DNA from: an uncultured bacterium
GTDB taxonomy: Bacteria > Patescibacteriota > Patescibacteriia > 2-12-FULL-60-25
Assembly: GCA_937949995.1 (NCBI GenBank)
Contig: CALFEO010000006.1
Span: 1 to 63,129, forward strand
Length of the DNA: 63,129 bases
Direction of reading: 5' to 3'
The notes beneath the pieces are model-generated. The model was not told where the DNA came from. It ran no database searches and was given only the letters and a program-made list of their open reading frames with translations. The translations under genes were made by a program, and so were the position numbers. Below, in pieces: positions 42,536 through 49,561 of the stretch; positions within the stretch are counted from its first letter, which is position 1, and each line of letters opens with the position of its first letter.

Positions 42536-43501
42536 ATGGAAACACAAATAATAAAGGCTCCGTCTGCGGAGCTTAGGGTGGTGGATTTGGGGAAGACGAG
42601 GCAAATAATGACCAAGGGTAAAGCGTATCATTATGGTAAATTGCGCAATTTTTTGGATACCGTAGAGACTCCGCTTACGGTTTCCACGATTAAAAAAATG
42701 GTGGAACTGAAGGGTGATTGGTGGCTGGACGAGATGTTGCGCCGGCAGGATTTTGAGTATGTGGGAAAAAGGTTGATTTCACTTATTAATCGCTTTGGCA
42801 CTTTGCGAGGCAAGAAAGTTTTGGATATCGGCTCGGGAAGCGGATCTTCGGCTTTTGTGATGATGGATAAAGGGGCCAAATCCGTGCAAGGGGTTGAGCC
42901 GAACGCTAAATTTGTGGAATTGGCCGAGATGAGAGCGCGGGATGAGGGTTTTCAAAACAGCACCTTGTTCATGCAAGTCAAAGATACAACCAAACTGCCT
43001 TTTGAAGATGGCAAATTTGATATTGTAACCTTTAGCGCCGTATTGGAGCACATCCCCCCAAGTCTGCGTCAAGATATTATTAAAGAGGCTTATCGCTGTT
43101 TGACTCCGGGCGGTTTGCTGGTTTTTGCGGAAACTCCCAACCGCGCTTTTCCGTTTGACGGGCATACCACCGGATTGCCGTTAATTCCTTGGTTGCCGTT
43201 TTGGCTGGCTTATCCGCTGGCTAAAAAATTGAGTTTGCGCGCCAATAGAGGTTTCAGTAAAGACAAGATGATAGCCGAGGGCTTGGTGGGCGGTTCGTAT
43301 TGGCAAATTAAAAAAGCTCTTCCGGATGCGACATGCTTGAATTTGCAAGGAGGAGATGCTGATTGGAAATGTGATTTAAAAAAATCCGGCAAAATCATGA
43401 GATTGATTTTGCGTCTCGGCGAATGGAAAACCCGAACCATTATGAAGCAACCACTAAATGCGTGGATGCCGATGCTCGACCTTGTCTTCAAAAAAGTCTG
43501 A
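42536..43501 (+). CDS. Class I SAM-dependent methyltransferase
   Basis: 321 residues from ATG 42536. The Rossmann core is at about 75-190: KKVLDIGSGSGSSAFVMMDK is motif I, VQGVEPNAKF motif II, VKDTTKLPFEDGKFDIVTFS motifs III-IV, and AVLEHIPP...CLTPGGLLVFAETPN the later strands. This is the Methyltransf_11/UbiE-like group; the substrate could be a sugar, lipid or small molecule. The C-terminal 120 residues are probably a substrate lid. A CATAAT -10 box ends 6 bases before ATG, so the mRNA is probably leaderless. The TGA stop lies inside a family A GTCTGAACCTTGATT box. Confidence 0.88.
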   Translation: METQIIKAPSAELRVVDLGKTRQIMTKGKAYHYGKLRNFLDTVETPLTVSTIKKMVELKGDWWLDEMLRRQDFEYVGKRLISLINRFGTLRGKKVLDIGSGSGSSAFVMMDKGAKSVQGVEPNAKFVELAEMRARDEGFQNSTLFMQVKDTTKLPFEDGKFDIVTFSAVLEHIPPSLRQDIIKEAYRCLTPGGLLVFAETPNRAFPFDGHTTGLPLIPWLPFWLAYPLAKKLSLRANRGFSKDKMIAEGLVGGSYWQIKKALPDATCLNLQGGDADWKCDLKKSGKIMRLILRLGEWKTRTIMKQPLNAWMPMLDLVFKKV

Positions 43502-43883
43502 ACCTTGATTCCCTCCAAAGGCGGGCGGGCGCACGATTATTACAATGAACATGATTGTTCTGAAACAGTAAAAAGTTCATCCCACTCCGCCAACCCACTT
43601 CGCTGAAGCTACGAGGGTCACGGGGCTACGCGGGACAGGTCAAGTCTAAAGTTTATCTCACCAAGTAACAAGTTCATCAAGTCTAAAGTTCATCAAGAGA
43701 AGCATGAGTAACTCTTGATAAACTTTAGACTTTCAACTTGATGAACTCCTGACGAACTTGTTACTTTATACTTGATGAACTCATGTAGTAATCAAGTTAA
43801 TTTGAGCTTGAATATGAGTTAAAATCAAGGTTCAGACAATAAGATAATAATCAAGTTAATCATTTAATCGAGCGAATCGTGGT
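43502..43883. repeat. Family A and B repeats
   Basis: GTCTGAACCTTGATT spans the stop of the methyltransferase gene. Family B boxes fill 43571-43785, with an inserted GAAGCTACGAGGGTCACGGG segment. Family A units follow at 43788-43846 and 43847-43892, the last reaching into the UMP kinase stop codon. No gene. Confidence 0.9.
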
Positions 43884-44570
43884 TCAGACAATTGTTGTTC
43901 CAAAATATTTCTCCCCTTTGAGGATCTTTTTTAAGTTGGCGAGGTTTTTTCCGTCGGCGATGATGACTCGGAGTTTGTTTTGAGAGGCGAAGCGAGAAGC
44001 GATCGGGTCGAACGGGACGTTCATGCCCGGGATCCATTTATTGCCCACGATTTTGAGAAATGACTTCCACTCTATCTCTACAAGGGGTTTGGCGTCTTTA
44101 AACTTTCTCGGATCTTTGTCGTAAGCTTGAGCGATGTTGGAAAGGTTTATGACGCACTTGGCTTTGTACTTTTTGGCGAGGCGGACCGCTACATAATCCG
44201 TGCTCCAGCCGGGTTTCCAGCCCGCGGCAATGAGGAGCGGGCGACTCCAATTGTGAGCGCGAGTTGGATCTTTGACGACGACATGTTCAGCCTCGGCGCG
44301 GAAGATGGTACGCATCAGATGGGCGTTTAAGCGCGTAGAGTGGATGCCGAGCCAGTCCACATCCTCATCGGCGAGTTTGGTGACTTCGCGTGCGGCTTGT
44401 TGGTAGACTCTGGCCGTATTACCTCCGCCAACGACGAGAATAAAGCGATCGCCGAGGTTGATATGAGAGCGAATCAAAGCGGAAAAGCGTTTCAAAAAAG
44501 CGGCATCAATACCGCTTTTCGGAACCACTATGGATCCGCCCAAAGAGATGACTATGGGAGAATTTTTCAT
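43884..44570 (-). CDS. pyrH: UMP kinase, archaeal-type
   Basis: 228 residues of the amino-acid kinase fold. VISLGGSIVVPKSG (residues 7-20) is the phosphate loop, RFILVVGGGNTARVYQQAA the UMP-binding strand-helix, DWLGIHSTRLNAHLMRTIF the helix typical of UMP kinases, GWSTDYVAVRLAK the nucleotide site, and INLSNIAQAYDKDPRKFKDA the ATP-side loop. It phosphorylates UMP to UDP. The length and the GWSTD form match the archaeal/spirochaete subgroup rather than the standard bacterial PyrH (about 240 residues with GTGNP). The last residues TTIV and the TGA come from a family A repeat. The upstream holin-like gene overlaps by 4 bases. Confidence 0.9.
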   Translation of the reverse strand: MKNSPIVISLGGSIVVPKSGIDAAFLKRFSALIRSHINLGDRFILVVGGGNTARVYQQAAREVTKLADEDVDWLGIHSTRLNAHLMRTIFRAEAEHVVVKDPTRAHNWSRPLLIAAGWKPGWSTDYVAVRLAKKYKAKCVINLSNIAQAYDKDPRKFKDAKPLVEIEWKSFLKIVGNKWIPGMNVPFDPIASRFASQNKLRVIIADGKNLANLKKILKGEKYFGTTIV

Positions 44571-44917
44571 TTCTTGTCTTTTTTATCGTGGATTAAAGCA
44601 TTGCCAAGCCAACCCACAGCCCAGAAGACGAGCGCGCCCGCAAAAGTTGGCCAAAATCCGTCGACGCTAAAACCCGGAACAAGATACGCAGCCAACCAGA
44701 ACATTCCGGCGTTGATAATGAGAGTAAATAATCCCAATGTCACGATGTTGATTGGCAAAGTGAGAAGGATTACGAGCGGACGAATGATTGCGTTGATTAA
44801 ACCGAGCACGAGCGCGGTTAACAGCGCGACCCAAAAAGACTCAACAGCAACACCCGGAACAATGTAGGCGACGAATAACAGCGCAAGGGTACTGACGACC
44901 CAGCGATAGATTAACAT
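44567..44917 (-). CDS. Holin-4-superfamily small membrane protein
   Basis: 116 residues with four hydrophobic helices (about 5-25, 27-50, 53-75, 83-108). It matches the PF04020 type (phage holin family 4 superfamily, YvlD-like), with VALLTALVLGLINAIIRPLV as its signature and FWLAAYLVPGFSVDGFWPTF. Despite the family name these are normal chromosomal proteins, and no prophage genes are nearby. The function is unknown. ATGA overlap with the UMP kinase start indicates one transcript. Confidence 0.9.
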   Translation of the reverse strand: MLIYRWVVSTLALLFVAYIVPGVAVESFWVALLTALVLGLINAIIRPLVILLTLPINIVTLGLFTLIINAGMFWLAAYLVPGFSVDGFWPTFAGALVFWAVGWLGNALIHDKKDKK

Positions 44918-45082
44918 AGGCTTTTTTAAATTAATTAATAAATAATAAATAATAAATAATAAAGCGAGCGGAGGGTTTTATCTTTATTATTTTGTAATTT
45001 ATTATTTATTATTTTGCGCAGCGCAGCGCAGCGTTGGGTTTTACCTTTATTATTTATTATTTGTTATTTATTATTTGTTATG
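44918..45082. repeat. AT-rich TTATTATTT repeats
   Basis: Runs of AATAAATAATAAATAATAAA with AGCGAGCGG at about 44963, then TTATTTATTATTTTGCGCAGCGCAGCGCAGCG. The AAAGCGAGCGG-in-AT pattern recurs at 63001-63129. Confidence 0.8.
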
Positions 45083-45289
45083 TTAATCAAGGTTGTGTTT
45101 GCGTTGTATCTCGTTAATTTTGTTTTCCGCAGTTTCGAGTTGGGTGCGGAGGACTTCGGCCAGTTCCATGGCGCGTTCGTATTTTTTGAGGCCTTCGTTT
45201 AAATCCGTATTTTCACCTTCAAACCACTCGGTGATTTCTTCGAGTTCTTGAAAAGCTTTGCTGATATCGAGTTTAACTGTTTTTGGCAT
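45083..45289 (-). CDS. xseB: Exonuclease VII small subunit
   Basis: 68 residues from ATG 45289. The whole protein is the two-helix hairpin of XseB: KAFQELEEITEWFEGENTDL and YERAMELAEVLRTQLETAEN, with the short turn between (NEGLKKYERA). It assembles with XseA into exonuclease VII, which degrades single-stranded DNA. The large-subunit gene lies just upstream on the same strand, separated by 111 bases. An in-frame extension to 45346 is not supported by the family. Confidence 0.93.
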   Translation of the reverse strand: MPKTVKLDISKAFQELEEITEWFEGENTDLNEGLKKYERAMELAEVLRTQLETAENKINEIQRKHNLD

Positions 45290-45400
45290 AAATTGGCTCG
45301 TCATCCCCGCGGAGACCGCATGTCGACGGCGGGGATCCATAACCAAGTGACTTGAGCTACGCGGATTCCCTCGATCGCCATTAAGGAACGACTGAATTGT

Positions 45401-46609
45401 TTATAGTAACTTTTGTTGCTTAATCGCTGTATTTTTAGCGCGGATTTGGTTTACCGTGAGATCGGTTTCGCCGTCGCGGAGGATGGCTGTGATTTTGGCG
45501 CCGACCTGGAGGGCGGTAGTTGAAGTGATTGCACGGCCCCTTGCGTCGCTAAGCATGGTATACCCGCGAGCGAGTACCCCTTTGGGATCAAGCGACGCAA
45601 GGAGTCGGATCTGCGAACGGTATCTTGCAAGGAGCGCCGTGTGTAATTGTCTCATATTTGCACCGATGAGTGAAGTTTTGCTTTGTAAATCTTGTTTTTG
45701 ACGCGTTATCCACAAGCCGGGCGCGCGCATGGCTTCGATTAAGACGGTGCGGTGATCTTTGATGCGAAGCGAGAGAAAACGCTCCATGGCTTCGGTTTTA
45801 TAGGCTAAATCCCTAAGTAAATCGGCTTTATCGGGGACTAAACGGCGCGCGCAATCCGTGGGTGTGGATCCGCGCACATCGGCGGAAAGCTCGGCGAGCG
45901 AGATATCGCGCTCGTGACCAATGCCGACCAAGGTGGGAATTTTGGAAGCGTAGACGGCACGCGCGACTTGTTCGTCGTTAAATGACATCAAGTCTTCAAG
46001 CGAACCGCCCCCGCGAGTTAGGACTAAAACGTCGTAATCTTTGTGATGAGAGTTAGCCTCTTTGATGGCGCGAGTGATATCCTCGGCCGAGCCTGCGCCT
46101 TGAACTTTGACGTGAAACAAGTCAATTTGCATACCGCCCCAGCGCTCGCCCAAAATGCGCACAAAATCGCCGTAAGCCGCGCTTTCGCGTGAAGCTATTA
46201 AAGCGATACGCGAAGGAAGAGCGGGTAAGGGACGTTTGCGGGATTCGTCGAATAAACCCTCTTGTTCCAATTTATGTTTAAGAGCCAAAAGCGCTTTTTG
46301 CAATGCCCCCTCCCCTACCAGCTCTACTCGCTCGGCCGAAAGAGAGAACTTGCCGAATTTGGCATAGATGCGGGGCAAACCGTAAACTTTGACTTTGACG
46401 CCGTCTTGAATTGGAACGCGCAAATTCCACACGGTCATAAAAACCGGCACCAAGCCTTTATCATCTTTTAAGCTGAAGTTTACCCATTGCCCTTGGCTGA
46501 TTTTAAAATCCGAGACTTCGCCTTCAACACAAAGCTCTTCCGCATTCCAAGAACGAGCTAAAACATCGTTTATATGCGTTAAAAAATCTGTAACCGAGAA
46601 AACTGTCAT
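45401..46609 (-). CDS. xseA: Exonuclease VII large subunit
   Basis: 402 residues from the ATG of MTVFSVTDFLTHINDVL; the longer in-frame extension is translated family E repeat. Residues 1-100 are the OB-fold DNA-binding domain (LCVEGEVSDFKISQGQWVNF). Residues 115-320 are the catalytic domain with RIALIASRESAAYGDFVRIL, DVLVLTRGGGSLEDLMSFND and VGIGHERDISLAELSADVRG, including the conserved HE/D pair. A helical C-terminal part (320-402) ends with LARGYTMLSDARGRAITS. Works with XseB on single-stranded DNA from either end. Confidence 0.96.
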   Translation of the reverse strand: MTVFSVTDFLTHINDVLARSWNAEELCVEGEVSDFKISQGQWVNFSLKDDKGLVPVFMTVWNLRVPIQDGVKVKVYGLPRIYAKFGKFSLSAERVELVGEGALQKALLALKHKLEQEGLFDESRKRPLPALPSRIALIASRESAAYGDFVRILGERWGGMQIDLFHVKVQGAGSAEDITRAIKEANSHHKDYDVLVLTRGGGSLEDLMSFNDEQVARAVYASKIPTLVGIGHERDISLAELSADVRGSTPTDCARRLVPDKADLLRDLAYKTEAMERFLSLRIKDHRTVLIEAMRAPGLWITRQKQDLQSKTSLIGANMRQLHTALLARYRSQIRLLASLDPKGVLARGYTMLSDARGRAITSTTALQVGAKITAILRDGETDLTVNQIRAKNTAIKQQKLL

Positions 46610-47040
46610 ATTGGTAGAGTATAAATGAAGGAACAGAAGAATGGAAGAAATCTCTCTTTTGTCATTTCGACCCTGAGCGCAGTCGAAGGGGAGAAATCTC
46701 CGCTTATTGAACTTAAGCTGGCAATAACAGTGGAGATTTCTCACATCCGATTCGAAATGACAAACTGTAGTTGGATTAGCTTGTGGCTAGTAGCTAGAAG
46801 CTGATAAAGGTGGAGATTTCTCACATCCGATTCGAAATGACGAAGTATGAGAAGTTGATAAGTTTGAGATTTCTCACATCCGATTCGAAATGACAAACTG
46901 TAGTTGGATTAGCTTGTGGCTAGTAGCTAGAAGCTGATAAAGGTGGAGATTTCTCACATCCGATTCGAAATGACAAACCATGGTTGATTTATACTAGTGG
47001 CTGGAAGCTGGAGGCTTGAGGCTGATGAAGTGATAATCCT
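46610..47040. repeat. Family E and D repeats
   Basis: E copies at about 46655-46700 (with the GACCCTGAGCGCAGTCGAAGG-type stem), 46731-46762, 46808-46842, 46868-46893 and 46940-46975. D copies at 46783-46805, 46914-46940 and 46995-47025. A 70-bp segment (about 46739-46810) is nearly repeated at 46872-46945. No gene. Confidence 0.88.
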
Positions 47041-47049
47041 GTTAAAAAA

Positions 47050-47067
47050 AGATCCCGATTGGGATCT
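47050..47067 (-). terminator. Terminator of the cysteine-rich operon
   Basis: Minus strand AGATCCC, loop AAT, CGGGATCT, then seven T. The TAG stop of the last cysteine-rich ORF overlaps the first bases of the stem. Confidence 0.92.
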
Positions 47068-47341
47068 AGCAAGTGCAACAGAATTTGCATCTGTTGCAGG
47101 CGGGGCAAAAGCGCGCGCCCGAGAATTGCTCGTTGCAGGCGGGACAAACGGTGATGGCCGGTGCCGGTTGTTTACGGCGCAGGATCATCCATCCGCAAGA
47201 ACAGCAGAGCGAGCAAGCGTCGCAAACTTTGCAATAATCATCACCGGAGACCGCGCTTTGGCACAAAGAGCAAATATAGATGATCGATGGCTGGGAAACT
47301 CTGATTCCAAAGCGCTTACCGCGCACAGTTGCAGCAGCCAT
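47066..47341 (-). CDS. Cysteine-rich protein 3, two C4-C6 modules
   Basis: About 91 residues if ATG 47341 is used. This start overlaps the previous gene by 26 bases and lacks a clear ribosome binding site, so the start is uncertain. Two modules of the pattern C-x2-C-x9-C-x2-C-x2-C-x2-C-(C)-x-C are visible: CSLCQSAVSGDDYCKVCDAC with SLCCSC, and CPACNEQFSGARFCPACNRC with KFCCTC, ending the protein. They are joined by GWMILRRKQPAPAITV. All cysteines are in the modules. Metal binding (zinc, or possibly Fe-S) is inferred from spacing; no catalytic domain, signal or membrane helix. Last gene of a three-gene unit. Confidence 0.72.
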   Translation of the reverse strand: MAAATVRGKRFGIRVSQPSIIYICSLCQSAVSGDDYCKVCDACSLCCSCGWMILRRKQPAPAITVCPACNEQFSGARFCPACNRCKFCCTC

Positions 47342-47693
47342 GAAAGCAGTTCCCGCAATTGTCGCAAACATCGTCAAAATTGACGGAGTCTCCGCAATGC
47401 GGGCACAGGATTGTCTCGGCATGCTTTACGGCACGTCCGCAATTGCACACGCAGATTTCGCAGCCTCCGCAATCCCCGCAAATGGTGTCGGCGAAGACTC
47501 TGGTTTTGCAGTTCGGACACAGCCTTTCGGAGTTCTCCTCCAAACAGGCACAGCACGAACCACAGCAACCGCAGGAAAAACAGTAATCGGTTTCGAGCGG
47601 TTGGATTCCGCACTCTTCGCAAGTACAATCTTCCATGTGATCGTCTCCGATATAGATTTCACCGGGGTCTCGATCCAAATCCTCGTCTTCCAT
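47316..47693 (-). CDS. Cysteine-rich protein 2, three C4-C6 modules
   Basis: 125 residues from ATG 47693, preceded by GGGGGTG at 6 bases and 3 bases after the stop of the first gene. An acidic N-terminus (MEDEDLDRDPGEIYIGDD) precedes three modules: CEECGIQPLETDYCFSCGCC (about 26-45), CPNCKTRVFADTICGDCGGC (about 59-78) and CPHCGDSVNFDDVCDNCGNC (about 97-116). Each is followed by two to four more cysteines (for example GSCCAC). The first CxxC resembles a zinc-ribbon knuckle (CPxC), and the second cluster is denser. About 26 of 125 residues are Cys. Function unknown; a metal store, a zinc-dependent scaffold or a redox-active protein are all possible. Confidence 0.85.
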   Translation of the reverse strand: MEDEDLDRDPGEIYIGDDHMEDCTCEECGIQPLETDYCFSCGCCGSCCACLEENSERLCPNCKTRVFADTICGDCGGCEICVCNCGRAVKHAETILCPHCGDSVNFDDVCDNCGNCFHGCCNCAR

Positions 47694-47696
47694 GAT

Positions 47697-47948
47697 TCAC
47701 CCCCCTGCTTGATTCTTCTCAATCTCGCAGACTCGGCACTTGGAACAAGCTTTACAGCAAGAGCAAAGCTCGTCCTGTGCGACGAGTTCCAAGCATACCC
47801 TGCACTGGACCAGCGACACACGGCAATCGCAGTGCTTTTTACACTGATTGCATTTCAGACAAAAATCACCAGGGCGGACCATATTACCACAATTGTGGCA
47901 GTAAAATCCGCTGTCGATATCTTGTCCCAGAGTACGTTCGTACGCCAT
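47697..47948 (-). CDS. Cysteine-rich protein 1, two C4-C6 modules
   Basis: 83 residues from ATG 47948 with AAGGAG 6 bases upstream. After an N-terminus of 16 residues (MAYERTLGQDIDSGFY) come two modules, CHNCGNMVRPGDFCLKCNQC + KKHCDC and CRVCLELVAQDELCSCCKAC + SKCRVC, ending in EIEKNQAGG. The spacing C-x2-C-x9-C-x2-C-x2-C is the same in all seven modules of the three-gene unit. No known family assigned. First gene of the operon, with a good promoter, short leader and shared terminator, so it is probably made in quantity. Confidence 0.88.
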   Translation of the reverse strand: MAYERTLGQDIDSGFYCHNCGNMVRPGDFCLKCNQCKKHCDCRVSLVQCRVCLELVAQDELCSCCKACSKCRVCEIEKNQAGG

Positions 47949-48020
47949 TTCTACTCCTTTTTTGTTCGCGGTTTTGTTTCTAAGCCATGAAAAAGATCAA
48001 ACAGCCAAGCTGTGCGCCAA

Positions 48021-48049
48021 ACCATAACAGACTTTTTAAGCTTTGTCCA
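48021..48049 (-). promoter_or_regulatory. Promoter of the cysteine-rich operon
   Basis: Minus strand TGGACA (48044-48049) and TATGGT (48021-48026), 17-bp spacer. The leader of about 65 bases holds a small hairpin (ACAGC/GCTGT). Confidence 0.7.
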
Positions 48050-48064
48050 GATGCCGATTTTTCA

Positions 48065-48093
48065 AAAAATCCCTCGTGGTTGCGAGGGATTTT
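48065..48093 (-). terminator. Terminator of the gene at 48101
   Basis: Minus strand AAAATCCCTCG, short loop, CGAGGGATTTTTT. It separates this gene from the cysteine-rich operon downstream. Confidence 0.9.
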
Positions 48094-48100
48094 GCGTGTG

Positions 48101-49459
48101 TTAAGGCAAGTACTGTTCTTGAATTTTTGTTATTTGTCCATCATCCAGTTCAAAATGATAAATACCGTATTTAATTGTGCTATCAAGATCATCCAGACTT
48201 CCCGTATGCAGTTCTCCGACGCCGGTGATTATGCCATTATCGACATATTGAGTTAACAAAATTTCGACATCAGGGCTTATCGCAAACTTAACCGTCTCGT
48301 CGCTGTTGTTTCTAATATAGACAATATCCGCTCCACTTAGGGTTATTCCATCCTCTTCCGCCGGTTCTCTGCGTAAAGGAAAAGGATAAAATTCGGCAAT
48401 ATCGACATCAGCGAACCATGTTCCATTTTGTTGATAAAGTTTTTCGATTATTCCAAAAGCTCGATTCTCTGTATACTGCTCAATTTTTGGAGTCTTTTCT
48501 TTTTGTAGAGAACCGAAGATCTTGTCCATGTTGCCAATAACAATATCATCCGCACCTAGGCATTGGCTTGAAGAAATCAGCAAAGATTTAGTTTTATCGT
48601 CCAATTTAAAATAGGGAGAATTGGAATAACAGCTATTGTAGTCTTTGTGAGTTAAGACACCTTTCAGTTCTTGAGAATTGCCAGTGAAATTATCTCTGAT
48701 GCTAAGAATGGGGAAATATTCAAGACCCATTGATACAAGCTCAAAATCCTCGGCTCCGCTTTGATAAACCATGTAACGATCTCTCTCTTCAGAATTACCC
48801 GTGTCCAAGAAAACGTGATAAGGGCTATGCTTTGCCGACACTACGAGCTCGTCTTTTTCGATATCGTAAATCCATGAACCATAAGCAGACGCGGGGCCGG
48901 TTGCTTCAAGTTGAATAAAGCGGCCGCCCGGAGACAATGTTTTGATATGAGTACCTATGGCTCCGCAGACAAAAACTTCTTGTGGTACATTCAGCTCTTT
49001 TGCAGTCTTGTTCTTTAGATCATAAACAAAAAGTTTTTGCGCGCATTCCGCTTTATCGCTCGAGACAGTGTAGGCGATGTAATTGTTAAAATCAGTGGCC
49101 GTGCCGGTTATGTTTTGGATGGGCAGATTTATCTCTTCCAAATTAATTTCCAGGTAACTCGTGATAGACGGAGGACATTCTGCCGCGAAATCGTAATCCG
49201 CTTTACAAAATACATTGGGGATTCTGGCTGTTTTACCGCCGTAATTTACGTAATGATCGATAAAATAGGTGGATTTCAGTTCAGATCCGGATGTTGTATC
49301 ACCCTGTTTTGGTATGACGAATGAATATTCGGATGCCGGTTGTTCGGTTATAAACAATGCGGTTATCAATCCCAAAAGTACAACACCAAGAATGGTGCCG
49401 GCGAGGATTGAGATAATGAAGATCGAGCTCCGATCTTGGGATGATTGATTTGTAGGCAT
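48101..49459 (-). CDS. Membrane-anchored extracytoplasmic protein, unknown
   Basis: 452 residues. One N-terminal membrane helix (about 11-36, SIFIISILAGTILGVVLLGL) places the rest outside. The outer part is beta-rich with repeated YDLKNKTAKEL and YDIEKDELVVSAKHSP-like strands, which suggests a WD/beta-propeller-like fold in residues 60-330; this is inferred from the pattern only. Cys pairs near 82-95 and 260-290 could form disulphides. No enzyme motif recognised. It starts at ATG 49459 directly behind a promoter. Neighbour of other single-helix surface proteins on the same strand. Confidence 0.75.
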   Translation of the reverse strand: MPTNQSSQDRSSIFIISILAGTILGVVLLGLITALFITEQPASEYSFVIPKQGDTTSGSELKSTYFIDHYVNYGGKTARIPNVFCKADYDFAAECPPSITSYLEINLEEINLPIQNITGTATDFNNYIAYTVSSDKAECAQKLFVYDLKNKTAKELNVPQEVFVCGAIGTHIKTLSPGGRFIQLEATGPASAYGSWIYDIEKDELVVSAKHSPYHVFLDTGNSEERDRYMVYQSGAEDFELVSMGLEYFPILSIRDNFTGNSQELKGVLTHKDYNSCYSNSPYFKLDDKTKSLLISSSQCLGADDIVIGNMDKIFGSLQKEKTPKIEQYTENRAFGIIEKLYQQNGTWFADVDIAEFYPFPLRREPAEEDGITLSGADIVYIRNNSDETVKFAISPDVEILLTQYVDNGIITGVGELHTGSLDDLDSTIKYGIYHFELDDGQITKIQEQYLP

Positions 49460-49471
49460 AATATTGCTGTT

Positions 49472-49500
49472 ATTTTACAGTGTTTGACCGTATAACTCAA
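49472..49500 (-). promoter_or_regulatory. Promoter of the gene at 48101-49459 (leaderless)
   Basis: Minus strand TTGAGT (49495-49500) and TAAAAT (49472-49477), 17-bp spacer. The predicted start is about 6 bases before ATG 49459. Confidence 0.6.
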
Positions 49501-49516
49501 TCCATGGCCAAGCATG

Positions 49517-49547
49517 ACAAAAGAACGCGATTAACGCGTTCTTTTCT
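49517..49547 (-). terminator. Terminator of the gene at 49562
   Basis: AAAAGAACGCG, loop of 5, CGCGTTCTTTT. Near-symmetrical, so active in either direction. 15 bases after the stop of the minus-strand gene. Confidence 0.85.
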
Positions 49548-49561
49548 TTTTAGGATTTTAT

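Noticed and set aside
44567..44917. Prophage marker (holin)
   Set aside because: The PF04020 family is named after holins but is common in chromosomes, and no other phage genes occur.
46610..46744. Longer N-terminus of XseA
   Set aside because: The extra 45 residues are translated family E repeat. The OB-fold of XseA begins at MTVFSVTDF.
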